Source: DASTSN01 sp035549175 (GTDB lineage: Bacteria; Bacteroidota; Bacteroidia; Chitinophagales; Chitinophagaceae). From it: DNA of 34,781 bases. The stretch is taken from positions 1 to 34,781 of the forward strand of contig DASZRL010000096.1 in the NCBI GenBank assembly GCA_035549175.1. The letters run 5' to 3'. Shown piece by piece: positions 21,954 through 29,636 of the stretch (position 1 is the stretch's first letter; each line of letters starts with the position of its first letter). Both the position numbers and the translations under genes were made by a program. The notes beneath the pieces are model-generated. The model was not told where the DNA came from. It searched no databases and was given only the letters and a program-made list of their open reading frames with translations.

Positions 21954-22625
21954 ATGAAAAATCACGAACCCAATGCAGTCATCAAGGTGGCCATTGCTGA
22001 CGACCACGCCCTTTTCCGTACGGGGGTGAAGACATCCCTCTCCAGCCGGAAAGACATCCAGATGGTAGCCGAGGCGGAAAACGGGATGCAACTGCTTAAC
22101 CTGCTCAAACATGTGCAGCCGGACGTAGTGCTCCTGGATATCCAGATGCCGATTATGGACGGCCTTACCACGCTTCCCGAAATCAAAAAATTATACCCGG
22201 ATATCAAGGTGATCATGCTGTCCATGCACAATGATCACTCCATGATTTCCAAGATGATGGAAATCGGGGCCAATTCCTATCTCACCAAGGAATCCGGTTC
22301 CGACATGATTTATGACGCCATTCGCGCGGTGTACGAGCAGGATTTCTACTTTAATGATCTGACCAACAAGGCGCTGCTGAGCGGTCTGCGGACCAAGCGC
22401 ACGGCCGAGTCCACCATGCCGGCCGACGTACAGCTCACCGAAAAGGAAGTCACGATCCTGCGGCTCATGTGCGAAGAGAAAAGCACCAAGGAAATTGCGG
22501 ACATTGTGGACCTGAGTCCGCGGACCGTCGAGGCGATCCGTGACAAGCTCAAAACCAAGACCGGCACAAAATCCATGGCAGGCCTGGTCATGTACGCGGT
22601 AAAAGCCGGCATTGTCAACCAGTAA
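21954..22625 (+). CDS. NarL/LuxR-family response regulator, no adjacent kinase
   Basis: A 223-residue regulator with D16-D17, phospho-acceptor D62 (VVLLDIQMPIMDG), switch serine in VIMLSMHND and lysine in SYLTK. A LuxR-type HTH (about 157-218) has LTEKEVTILRLMCEEKSTKEI and LSPRTVEAI. It is a paralogue of the regulators at 16860 and 19935. It stands alone between its own promoter box and a strong terminator. As with the second regulator, no kinase is adjacent. Confidence 0.93.
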   Translation: MKNHEPNAVIKVAIADDHALFRTGVKTSLSSRKDIQMVAEAENGMQLLNLLKHVQPDVVLLDIQMPIMDGLTTLPEIKKLYPDIKVIMLSMHNDHSMISKMMEIGANSYLTKESGSDMIYDAIRAVYEQDFYFNDLTNKALLSGLRTKRTAESTMPADVQLTEKEVTILRLMCEEKSTKEIADIVDLSPRTVEAIRDKLKTKTGTKSMAGLVMYAVKAGIVNQ

Positions 22626-22650
22626 CGGATTCTAACCTTTCGTATACAGT

Positions 22651-22693
22651 AGCCATCCGGTGGCGATTACCAGCCAGCCGGATGGCTTTTTTT
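22651..22693 (+). terminator. Terminator of the third regulator
   Basis: A perfect 10-bp stem AGCCATCCGG/CCGGATGGCT (22651-22660 with 22678-22687), loop of 17, then a T tract, 25 nt past the stop. Confidence 0.88.
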
Positions 22694-22714
22694 ATTTTTA
22701 GCTATTTTCATTGG

Positions 22715-23557
22715 ATGAACCAGTTCATTTGCCTGGACGGCCGGATCCTGCCGGCCGGGCAGGCCGTCCTGCCGGCAGACAACCGGGGATTCCGCTACGG
22801 GGACGGCCTGTTTGAAACCATCCGCATGACCGGCGGGCGCCTGCCCCTCTGGGACCTGCATGCCGAGCGGCTGCTGGCCGGGCTGGACCTGCTTGCCTTC
22901 CGGCTGCCGGGTCATTTCGGTACGGACCTGCTGCGCAAGGAGGTGGAGCAGCTTGGCCGCAAAAACGGCTGCACTGCCTCCGCCCGCATCCGGCTGACCC
23001 TTTTCCGCGGTGCCGGGGGCCTCTTTGAGGGCCTGGATTCCCTGCATTACCTGATCGAATGCTGGCCCCTGGCGCCCGTTTCTTCCCGCATCCAGGATAA
23101 CGGCCTGGAAATCGCCGTTTTTCCGGATGCCCGCAAGACAACCGACCGGTTTGCCAATTGCAAGACCGCGAACTACCTTCCCTACGTCATGGCTGCCATC
23201 CATGCCCGCCGGCACCGCCTCAATGAATGCGTCCTCCTCAATGACCGGGGGGGCCTGGCCGATGCCACCACTTCCAACCTATTCCTGATCCGGGAAGGCC
23301 GGATCCGGACTCCCTCCCTGGCCGAAGGGGGCGTGGCCGGGGTCATGCGCCGCCACCTTCTCGCCCGGTTCCGGGATGCAGGACTGGAGCCTGAGGAAGT
23401 TCACCTGGAACCCGCCGACCTGGAAAATGCTGACGAGGTGTTCCTGACCAATGCGCTGCATGGCATCCGGTGGGTTAAATCCTGCGGCGGCAGCAACTAT
23501 ACGATGCAGCGCTCCGCCCAGCTTTACCGCCAGTTTATTCACCCCCTGTTTTCGTAA
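22715..23557 (+). CDS. PLP-dependent aminotransferase, class IV
   Basis: A 280-residue fold-type IV enzyme (family of branched-chain and D-amino acid aminotransferases and aminodeoxychorismate lyase). RGFRYGDGLFETIR (24-37) is the usual N-terminal signature; the PLP lysine is K150 in NCKTANYLPYVMA; NDRGGLADATTSNLF (176-190) is the cofactor loop. The acidic residue that contacts the pyridine nitrogen, Glu in most members, is Asp183 here. No folate or branched-chain gene is adjacent to fix the substrate; aminodeoxychorismate lyase (PabC) is a possibility. The ATG at 22715 starts MNQFICLDGR; the longer frame to 22682 lies in the upstream terminator. Confidence 0.88.
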   Translation: MNQFICLDGRILPAGQAVLPADNRGFRYGDGLFETIRMTGGRLPLWDLHAERLLAGLDLLAFRLPGHFGTDLLRKEVEQLGRKNGCTASARIRLTLFRGAGGLFEGLDSLHYLIECWPLAPVSSRIQDNGLEIAVFPDARKTTDRFANCKTANYLPYVMAAIHARRHRLNECVLLNDRGGLADATTSNLFLIREGRIRTPSLAEGGVAGVMRRHLLARFRDAGLEPEEVHLEPADLENADEVFLTNALHGIRWVKSCGGSNYTMQRSAQLYRQFIHPLFS

Positions 23558-23625
23558 ACCTATTGACCGTAAAACTGTTGAAGCAGTCAGCCACCGGGTA
23601 ACCCCCTTCACAAACGGAAAAGACG

Positions 23626-24933
23626 ATGAAAGAACCCGTCCACCTATTCTGGTTCCGCCGGGACCTGCGGTTGCAGGACAATGCGGGACTGTACCATGCG
23701 CTGCGGGCCGGCCTGCCCGTGGTGCCGCTGTTCCTTTTTGACCGGGCCATCCTGGATGAACTCCCTGACCGGGATGATGCCCGGGTTACGTTTATACACC
23801 GGGCCGTGGAGGCCCTGCAGGCCGAATTAGTAAAGCGGGCCGGTTCCTCCCTGGTGGTCCGGCATGGATTTCCCGAACAGGTATTCCGGGACCTGCTGGA
23901 GGAATATGACGTGAGAGGGGTCTACACCAACGACGACTACGAGCCCTATGCCCGCCAGCGGGACCGGGCCATTGCCGACCTGCTGCAGGAACGGGGCATC
24001 GGGTTTCACGCCTGCAAGGACCAGGTCCTGTTCGAAAAGGACGAGATTATTAAGGATGACGGGCGGCCCTACACGATTTTTACGCCCTATTCACGGCGCT
24101 GGAAGTCGGTACTGAACGATTTCTACCAGGCTTCCTATCCCTCCGAATCCTACCTCACCCGGCTACTCAGGCAACCGCCCCTGTCCATGCCTTCGCTGGA
24201 GGAGATGGGCTTTCTGGCTTCCTCCCGCACCTTTCCGCCCAGGACATGGAGCCCGGAGACCATCCTGCGGTACGGCGCGTCCCGTGACTACCCGGCTCAC
24301 GATGGCACTACCCGGCTGAGCGTCCACCTGCGCTTTGGCACCCTCAGTATCCGGCAACTGGTGCGGGAAGCAGGCTCCCTGAGCGGGACCTTCCTGAATG
24401 AACTGATCTGGCGGGATTTTTATCACATGATTCTCTGGCACTTTCCACGGGTGGTATCACAGTCCTTCAAACCGGAATACGACCGGATCCGCTGGCGGAA
24501 CAACGAACAGGAATTCCAGGCCTGGTGCGAGGGAGCTACCGGCTACCCCATCGTGGATGCCGGGATGCGGCAGCTGAACCAGACCGGATACATGCATAAC
24601 CGGGTGCGCATGGTCGTAGCCAGCTTCCTGACCAAACACCTGTTGGTGGACTGGCGCTGGGGGGAGGCGTATTTTGCCAGGAAACTGCTTGATTTTGACC
24701 TCGCCGCCAACAATGGCGGCTGGCAATGGGCTGCCGGCAGCGGTTGTGATGCCGCGCCGTATTTCCGGGTATTCAACCCCTACCTGCAAACCAGGAAATT
24801 TGATCCGGATCTTGCCTACATCCGCCGGTGGGTACCCGAGTTGGAAGAACTCACCTATCCCCGACCCATCGTCGAGCACGAAGCGGCCCGCCGGAGGTGC
24901 CTGGAGGTTTACGGGGCCGCATTAAAGAAATAG
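23626..24933 (+). CDS. phr: Cryptochrome/deoxyribodipyrimidine photolyase family protein
   Basis: A 435-residue photolyase. The N-terminal antenna-binding domain starts HLFWFRRDLRLQDNAGL (6-22). The FAD domain has ELIWRDFYHMILW (about 262-274), GYPIVDAGMRQLNQTGYMHNRVRMVVASFL-type block near 306-335 and DFDLAANNGGWQWAAGSG (about 357-374). The NN and Trp residues needed for FAD reduction are in place. It repairs cyclobutane pyrimidine dimers with blue light; a cryptochrome-like or 6-4 role cannot be fully excluded, but the length and motifs fit class I CPD photolyase. Its end overlaps the convergent mqnD by 12 bp. Confidence 0.93.
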   Translation: MKEPVHLFWFRRDLRLQDNAGLYHALRAGLPVVPLFLFDRAILDELPDRDDARVTFIHRAVEALQAELVKRAGSSLVVRHGFPEQVFRDLLEEYDVRGVYTNDDYEPYARQRDRAIADLLQERGIGFHACKDQVLFEKDEIIKDDGRPYTIFTPYSRRWKSVLNDFYQASYPSESYLTRLLRQPPLSMPSLEEMGFLASSRTFPPRTWSPETILRYGASRDYPAHDGTTRLSVHLRFGTLSIRQLVREAGSLSGTFLNELIWRDFYHMILWHFPRVVSQSFKPEYDRIRWRNNEQEFQAWCEGATGYPIVDAGMRQLNQTGYMHNRVRMVVASFLTKHLLVDWRWGEAYFARKLLDFDLAANNGGWQWAAGSGCDAAPYFRVFNPYLQTRKFDPDLAYIRRWVPELEELTYPRPIVEHEAARRRCLEVYGAALKK

Positions 24934-25755
24934 GGCTTCCGGCTCCGCGCCGCCCGATTCTCCGCGCATGGCGCGGTAGACTCCGTAGAGCACTTTTACC
25001 GCGTGGCGCCCGTCCTGGCCCAGGTCCAGGGAATATTGGTTGACATATAACTCGATATGCTGGCGCATTACCTGCTCCTCCATTTCCTGGGCATGCCGGC
25101 GGGTGTATTCGGAAATGGCCGGGTACCTGGAGAAAGAATCCTCGAGGCTTTGGCGGATCAGGCGGCTTACCTGCCCGGCCAGGTCCGAGCCCAGGCTGCG
25201 GCGCATGGCAATCCCGCCCAGGGGAATGGGCACCTGCATGCGGCTTTCCCAGTGCTCACCCAGGTCCATGATTTTCTTCAGGCCCCTGCGCGCATAGGTA
25301 AACCGGTTTTCATGGATGATCACGCCCAGGTCCGTTTCCCCGGACAGGACGGCAGCCTCGATGCCGGAGAAGACGCGTGTAACCTTGTGGGTTGCATCGG
25401 GGAAAGCGAATCCCAGCAGCAGGTTGGCAGTCGTGTTGATACCGGGGATGGCTATGCGCCGTCCGGGGACCTCGTCGGGGGGTACCTGCTCCCTGGCGAT
25501 GAGCAGGGGGCCGACCCCCTTACCCAGGGCGCTGCCTGCAGGCAGCAGCAGGTACCGGTCGGAAGCGGCAAAAAGGGCCGGAAAGCTGAGCTTGGTGATA
25601 TCCAGCTGGCCGCGGGCGGCGAGCTGGTTGAGCGTTTCCACGTCCTCGAGGATGGGCTCAAAGGTTAACCCGCCGGTGTCAATCCGGCTGTTGACCAGCG
25701 CATCAAATATAAACGTGTCATTCGGGCAGGGGCTGAATCCCATTGTCAGTTTCAT
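24922..25755 (-). CDS. mqnD: 1,4-dihydroxy-6-naphthoate synthase (menaquinone, futalosine pathway)
   Basis: The 277-residue product opens with GFSPCPNDTFIFDAL, the signature of MqnD, and continues with the periplasmic-binding-protein-like fold: ILEDVETLNQLA, TKLSFPA, GIEAAVLSGETDLGVIIHE (the active-site histidine region) and PIPLGGIAMRR. MqnD converts cyclic dehypoxanthine futalosine to 1,4-dihydroxy-6-naphthoate. Its ATG overlaps the mqnB stop (ATGA), so the two are translationally coupled. This shows that the organism makes menaquinone by the futalosine route. Confidence 0.95.
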   Translation of the reverse strand: MKLTMGFSPCPNDTFIFDALVNSRIDTGGLTFEPILEDVETLNQLAARGQLDITKLSFPALFAASDRYLLLPAGSALGKGVGPLLIAREQVPPDEVPGRRIAIPGINTTANLLLGFAFPDATHKVTRVFSGIEAAVLSGETDLGVIIHENRFTYARRGLKKIMDLGEHWESRMQVPIPLGGIAMRRSLGSDLAGQVSRLIRQSLEDSFSRYPAISEYTRRHAQEMEEQVMRQHIELYVNQYSLDLGQDGRHAVKVLYGVYRAMRGESGGAEPEALFL

Positions 25756-26411
25756 AGTTCATTTTCCTTAAAGGTTTCTACCAGTTGGATCAGTTCCTGG
25801 TTTAGGTGCTGGATGGACGTCTGCATGTTCCATTTCTTTTTATTCCGCTCACCCACCCGGTTGGAGATGCTGCGCAGCTGCAGAAAGGGAACCTGTTCCA
25901 TCAGGCAGGTAAAATGCAGGGCTGCTCCTTCCATAGACTCCACCACCGGGTCAAAGGTTTCCCGGTAGAAACGGATTTTCCTTGGCCGGGTCGTGATCTC
26001 GTTAACCGATATGCCGCGCACCGCCTTCAGCCCCGTCCGCTTCAGGTACTCCTTGTGCGGGTTCACCAGCCAGCCCCTGCGGTAGGGATACTGGTTCTGG
26101 GGAACGAGGCTCAGGGCAAAGAGCGTGCGCAGCTGGCGCAGTTCCACTACGCTTTCGTCGGCGATGGTTTCCTGGCGGACTGCCACCACCGAGCCCAGGG
26201 GGAGCTGGTCACTGAATCCGCCCGCCACCCCGGCCTGGATCACCAGGTCGGGACGCTTCAGGCTGAGGTACCGGGTCAGCCGGTAGGTGGTGGCGGTCAA
26301 CCCGATACCCGTTATCAGGATATCGATGTTCCGGGACTGCCGGCTGGCGAGGTGGTGATCCAGGAAGGGCTGGATTTCTTTGGGCGTTGCGGCGCAAACC
26401 AGGAGTTGCAT
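25752..26411 (-). CDS. mqnB: Futalosine hydrolase
   Basis: The 219-residue product is a nucleoside-phosphorylase-fold hydrolase: QLLVCAATPKEI at the start, ITGIGLTATTYRL, IQAGVAGGFSDQLPLGSVV, VESMEGAALHFTC with the catalytic glutamate, and LRSISNRVGERN. It removes hypoxanthine from futalosine in menaquinone synthesis. Pairing with mqnD, overlapping by 4 bp, supports MqnB over a 5'-methylthioadenosine nucleosidase. The ATG at 26411 was preferred over the TTG at 26420, which lies inside the promoter box. Confidence 0.93.
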   Translation of the reverse strand: MQLLVCAATPKEIQPFLDHHLASRQSRNIDILITGIGLTATTYRLTRYLSLKRPDLVIQAGVAGGFSDQLPLGSVVAVRQETIADESVVELRQLRTLFALSLVPQNQYPYRRGWLVNPHKEYLKRTGLKAVRGISVNEITTRPRKIRFYRETFDPVVESMEGAALHFTCLMEQVPFLQLRSISNRVGERNKKKWNMQTSIQHLNQELIQLVETFKENEL

Positions 26412-26417
26412 AGACTG

Positions 26418-26425
26418 CAAAATTA
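26418..26425 (-). promoter_or_regulatory. Promoter -7 box of mqnB-mqnD
   Basis: On the minus strand TAATTTTG fits TAnnTTTG and ends 6 nt before the mqnB ATG, so the transcript may be leaderless. No TTTG at the -33 position. Confidence 0.5.
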
Positions 26426-26496
26426 CAGGATGGCCCGGTTCGGGAGGCTACTTTTCCTGCCCGGGGGTTCCCGGGTCCAAACTGTCGCAATTCATT

Positions 26497-26504
26497 TACC
26501 TTTG
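26497..26504 (+). promoter_or_regulatory. Promoter -7 box of the first pterin synthase gene
   Basis: TACCTTTG, identical to the boxes before rpsF and the fusion gene, lies 35 nt before the ATG at 26540. Confidence 0.5.
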
Positions 26505-26539
26505 CCCCGTTTTTTTGGTGGAACAAAGCGGATTTTATT

Positions 26540-26953
26540 ATGGTGTACCTGACGCGACTGGAGCATTTCAATGCAGCCCATAAATTGGTTAACCCAACTT
26601 GGAGCCCGGAGCAGAATGAAGCCGTTTTCGGAAAATGCGCCAATGAGAACTGGCACGGGCACAATTATGACCTGTATGTTACGGTGAAGGGGCAGCCCGA
26701 TCCGGATACGGGATTCGTGATGGATGTCAAAAAACTCAGCCAGCTTATCCGGGAGCAGGTCGTCGAACGCCTTGACCACCGCAACCTCAACCTGGATGTT
26801 GATTTTATGCAGGGGAAGCTCTGCAGCACGGAAAACCTGGCCATCGGCATCTGGCAGCAGCTGGCTCCCCTCCTGCCTCCGGGCGTAACGCTGCATAGCA
26901 TCAAATTGTACGAGACCCCGCGGATTTACGTGGAGTATTTCGGGGAAAAATAG
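26540..26953 (+). CDS. 6-pyruvoyl-tetrahydropterin synthase / QueD family protein, first copy
   Basis: A 137-residue T-fold enzyme. Zinc ligands are H14 (HFNAAH), H39 and H41 (HGHNY); the catalytic cysteine is C33 (FGKC); the D79-H80 pair is in LDHRNLNLD; E125 in LYETPR binds the pterin. Cysteine and HGH are five residues apart (CANENWHGH), as in eukaryotic 6-pyruvoyl-tetrahydropterin synthase, whereas E. coli QueD has three. The substrate is dihydroneopterin triphosphate, made by FolE, whose gene is 540 bp downstream. It may make the biopterin precursor rather than, or as well as, the queuosine precursor. No queC, queE or queF was seen in the window. Confidence 0.9.
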   Translation: MVYLTRLEHFNAAHKLVNPTWSPEQNEAVFGKCANENWHGHNYDLYVTVKGQPDPDTGFVMDVKKLSQLIREQVVERLDHRNLNLDVDFMQGKLCSTENLAIGIWQQLAPLLPPGVTLHSIKLYETPRIYVEYFGEK

Positions 26954-27025
26954 CCGGCCCGGCTGAACCTTTACCCCAACGGCTCTGTTATGTAGATTGT
27001 TTCGCCGCCCGCCGTGGTCTGGTGT

Positions 27026-27033
27026 TATTTTCG
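27026..27033 (+). promoter_or_regulatory. Possible -7 box (TATTTTCG) of the second pterin synthase
   Basis: TATTTTCG differs from TAnnTTTG at one base and ends 12 nt before the ATG at 27046. The same octamer stands before ruvA. Confidence 0.3.
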
Positions 27034-27045
27034 TATTTTTCTGGT

Positions 27046-27462
27046 ATGAGTAACAAGGTAGCCGTATTTCGCAGGGAACACTTCAATGCAGCGCACCGGC
27101 TGTATAATCCGCAGTGGGATCAGGCCCGCAACGAGGAGGTGTTCGGCAAATGCGCCTGGCCCCATTTCCACGGCCATAATTATGAACTGGAAGTGCGGGT
27201 GGTGGGGGTACCCGATCCGGAGACGGGATACGTAATGGACATGAAACGCCTGTCGGACCTGATCCAGCGCGAAATTCTGGGTCGCTTTGATCACCGCAAC
27301 CTCAACCTGGATACCGAGGAATTCCGCCATCGAAATCCGACAGCGGAGAATATCGCCGTAGTGATTTTCGACCTGTTGCGGCCCCATATTGATCCGTCCA
27401 TGGATCTCCGGGTCCGCCTGTACGAGACACCCCGGAACTTCGTGGAATACCCGGTGGACTGA
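27046..27462 (+). CDS. 6-pyruvoyl-tetrahydropterin synthase / QueD family protein, second copy
   Basis: A 138-residue paralogue of the gene 92 bp upstream. The active site is intact: H17 (HFNAAH), C36 (FGKC), H42 and H44 (HGHNY), D82-H83 (FDHRNLNLD) and E127 (LYETPR). It also has the C-x5-HGH spacing (CAWPHFHGH). The two copies differ strongly outside these motifs, so they are old duplicates with perhaps different products. The ATG at 27046 (MSNKVAVFRREHF) aligns with the first copy; the frame extends to 27022 without better support. folE follows after 30 nt. Confidence 0.9.
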   Translation: MSNKVAVFRREHFNAAHRLYNPQWDQARNEEVFGKCAWPHFHGHNYELEVRVVGVPDPETGYVMDMKRLSDLIQREILGRFDHRNLNLDTEEFRHRNPTAENIAVVIFDLLRPHIDPSMDLRVRLYETPRNFVEYPVD

Positions 27463-27492
27463 CCACGAATACAAACATTTTTAAACCTACAC

Positions 27493-28089
27493 ATGGCATA
27501 CAAACGGATTGAACAGTATGACGAATCGATTACGAGCGGTCTGATGACCAACTACCGGCAGGTACTGGGCTACCTTGGGGAGGATCCGGACCGGGAAGGG
27601 CTGCTGAAGACGCCGGAGCGACTGGCCAAGGCTATGCAATACCTGACGCAGGGCTACCAGATAGACGCCCGCGACATCCTGAACTCGGCGAAGTTCCACG
27701 AGGATGTCAGCGAGATGGTTATCGTCAAGGACATTGAGCTCTACTCGATGTGCGAGCATCACATGCTTCCCTTTTTCGGCAAAGCCCATATTGCCTATAT
27801 ACCCAATGGCTGGATTACGGGCCTCAGCAAGCTTGCCAGGGTGGTGGATGTGTATTCGCGTCGCCTCCAGGTCCAGGAGCGGCTGACGACCCAGATTCTC
27901 CAGGCCATCAAGGAATCCCTCAATCCCCTGGGCGTGGCGGTCGTCATTGAGGCGCAGCATCTTTGCATGATGATGCGCGGCGTGCAGAAGCAGAATTCGG
28001 TAACGACCACCTCGGCCTTTGACGGAGAATTTCATAAGAATTCCACCCGCAGCGAGTTTCTGAAACTGATTTCCTCTACCCTGAGCTGA
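27493..28089 (+). CDS. folE: GTP cyclohydrolase I
   Basis: A 198-residue type IA enzyme: KTPERLAKAM (39-48), the zinc site C87-x2-H90 in CEHHMLPFFGKAHIAYIP and C158 in HLCMMMRGV, QERLT (128-132) and a C-terminal TTTSAFDGEF. It turns GTP into 7,8-dihydroneopterin triphosphate, the branch point to folate, biopterin and queuosine. It lies 30 nt after the second pterin synthase, so substrate and user are probably made from one transcript. A strong terminator follows. Confidence 0.97.
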   Translation: MAYKRIEQYDESITSGLMTNYRQVLGYLGEDPDREGLLKTPERLAKAMQYLTQGYQIDARDILNSAKFHEDVSEMVIVKDIELYSMCEHHMLPFFGKAHIAYIPNGWITGLSKLARVVDVYSRRLQVQERLTTQILQAIKESLNPLGVAVVIEAQHLCMMMRGVQKQNSVTTTSAFDGEFHKNSTRSEFLKLISSTLS

Positions 28090-28106
28090 TACTCCGGCCC
28101 AGCGGC

Positions 28107-28158
28107 ATGCCGCAAAGACTTTTTTTTTATGTAAAGTCTTTGTGGCATTTTTGTTTTT
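28107..28158 (+). terminator. Terminator of the pterin synthase-folE unit
   Basis: A 16-bp stem (28107-28122 with 28133-28148; one G-T pair) with a T-rich loop, followed by TTTTTGTTTTT. It lies 17 nt past the folE stop. Confidence 0.88.
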
Positions 28159-28233
28159 GCTCCCTGCCGGTGCAGGTGGTCCGGCCTGTTCGCCCGGTCC
28201 GCTTCCCCGCAGCAGGCAGGTAAAATTAGCCAG

Positions 28234-29124
28234 ATGAAACATGCATTTATCTTTCCGGGACAGGGTTCCCAATTCCCCGGAATGGCCAGGGACCATTACG
28301 AAAACAGCGCCTTTGCCAAAAAACTGTTCGAGCAGGCCAATGAGATCCTGGGTTTCCGCATTTCGGACATTATGTTTTCCGGGACAGAAGCGGATCTGAA
28401 ACAAACCCGGGTGACCCAACCCGCCGTTTTTCTGCATTCCATTATTGCCTTCCGCAGTATCGATAACGCCCGGCCCGATATGGTGGCCGGACATTCCCTG
28501 GGCGAGTTTTCCGCCCTGGTGGCCAACGGCACACTCAGTTTCGAGGATGCCCTGAACCTGGTTTCGGTGCGGGCCCTCGCCATGCAGCAGGCCTGCGAGA
28601 TGTATCCCTCCACAATGGCGGCGGTACTGGCCCTGCCTGATGAAACCGTGGAAAACATATGCCGTGATGTCCAGCAGGAAACCGGCGAGATCGTCGTGCC
28701 TGCCAATTATAACTGCCCGGGTCAGCTGGTCATCAGCGGAACGCTGAAAGGGGTGGAAGTCGCCTGCGAGCGGCTCAAGGCGGCAGGAGCCAAACGGGCC
28801 CTGCTGCTGCCGGTTGGGGGAGCGTTTCATTCCCCCCTGATGGAGCCGGCCAGAAAGGAACTGCAGGCGGCTATCGAGGCCACCAAATTCCACCGGCCTA
28901 CCTGTCCCGTCTACCAGAATGTCGTGGCGCGGGCGGTGATGGACAGTGAAGAGATCAAGCAGCACCTGATTGACCAGCTGACCGGTCCGGTGCGCTGGAC
29001 GCAGAGCGTGCAGGCAATGATCGGGGATGGGGCCTCCCGTTTTACCGAGGCCGGACCGGGAAAGGTGCTCCAGGGCCTGGTCCAGAAGATTGACCGGAAT
29101 GTCCCGGCCGAATCGGTAAACTAG
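28234..29124 (+). CDS. fabD: Malonyl-CoA:ACP transacylase
   Basis: The 296-residue product has the FabD motifs: FIFPGQGSQFPGM (5-17), the nucleophile S88 in GHSLGEFSALVA, R113 in SVRALAMQ and the catalytic H199 in GGAFHSPLM. It loads malonate onto ACP for fatty acid elongation. The gene stands alone here, away from the other fab genes except fabH 3 kb downstream. Its end lies 14 bp from the convergent GNAT gene. Confidence 0.96.
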   Translation: MKHAFIFPGQGSQFPGMARDHYENSAFAKKLFEQANEILGFRISDIMFSGTEADLKQTRVTQPAVFLHSIIAFRSIDNARPDMVAGHSLGEFSALVANGTLSFEDALNLVSVRALAMQQACEMYPSTMAAVLALPDETVENICRDVQQETGEIVVPANYNCPGQLVISGTLKGVEVACERLKAAGAKRALLLPVGGAFHSPLMEPARKELQAAIEATKFHRPTCPVYQNVVARAVMDSEEIKQHLIDQLTGPVRWTQSVQAMIGDGASRFTEAGPGKVLQGLVQKIDRNVPAESVN

Positions 29125-29138
29125 GTCGTTTCATTTTC

Positions 29139-29594
29139 CTACACCGGAATGGAGCAGTTCAGCCACTCTCCGTCAAACCGGGCGCCGTATTTTTTGTAAA
29201 AGCGGATCGCGGGTTCATTCCATTCCAGTACCTGCCACACGATACCGTTCAGCTCCCGCTCCCGGGCCTCCACGATCAGCCGGTCGAACAGCAGTTTTCC
29301 GACCCCCTGCCCCCGCATGGACGAAGTGACCAGAATGTCCTCCAGGTACATGCGCTGTCCCTTCCAGGTGCTGTAGCGGATGTAATACAGGGCAAATCCC
29401 ACGATCTGTCCGCCTGCCTCGGCCACGAAGGCCCACCAGACCGGGTGCGGTCCGAAACCGCTATCGGCAAAATGCTCCAGGGTGACCGTGACCTCCTGGG
29501 GCGCCCGCTCATATTCGGCCAGTTCACGGATCAGCTCCAGCAGGCGCGGGCAGTCCTCGCGCACCGCCCGGCGTATGTGTATTTTTTCGTACAT
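29139..29594 (-). CDS. GNAT family N-acetyltransferase (SAT1-like)
   Basis: A 151-residue acetyltransferase: IRRAVREDCPRLLELIRELAEYE at the start, as in spermidine/spermine acetyltransferase-like proteins, LEDILVTSSMRGQGVGKLLF with the acetyl-CoA loop R-G-Q-G-x-G (about 92-97), and a C-terminal VLEWNEPAIRFYKKYGA. The amine substrate is unknown. I chose the ATG at 29594 (MYEKIHIRRA); an ATG at 29636, directly after the upstream stop, would add 14 residues with no family counterpart. It is probably cotranscribed with the serine hydrolase upstream. Confidence 0.88.
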   Translation of the reverse strand: MYEKIHIRRAVREDCPRLLELIRELAEYERAPQEVTVTLEHFADSGFGPHPVWWAFVAEAGGQIVGFALYYIRYSTWKGQRMYLEDILVTSSMRGQGVGKLLFDRLIVEARERELNGIVWQVLEWNEPAIRFYKKYGARFDGEWLNCSIPV

Positions 29595-29636
29595 CGTAGG
29601 TATGCTTTGCGGATTGGGTTGGGGATGATTCATCAT

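Noticed and set aside
28107..28148. Long inverted repeat considered as a mobile-element end
   Set aside because: Its position just after folE and its T tail identify it as a terminator.
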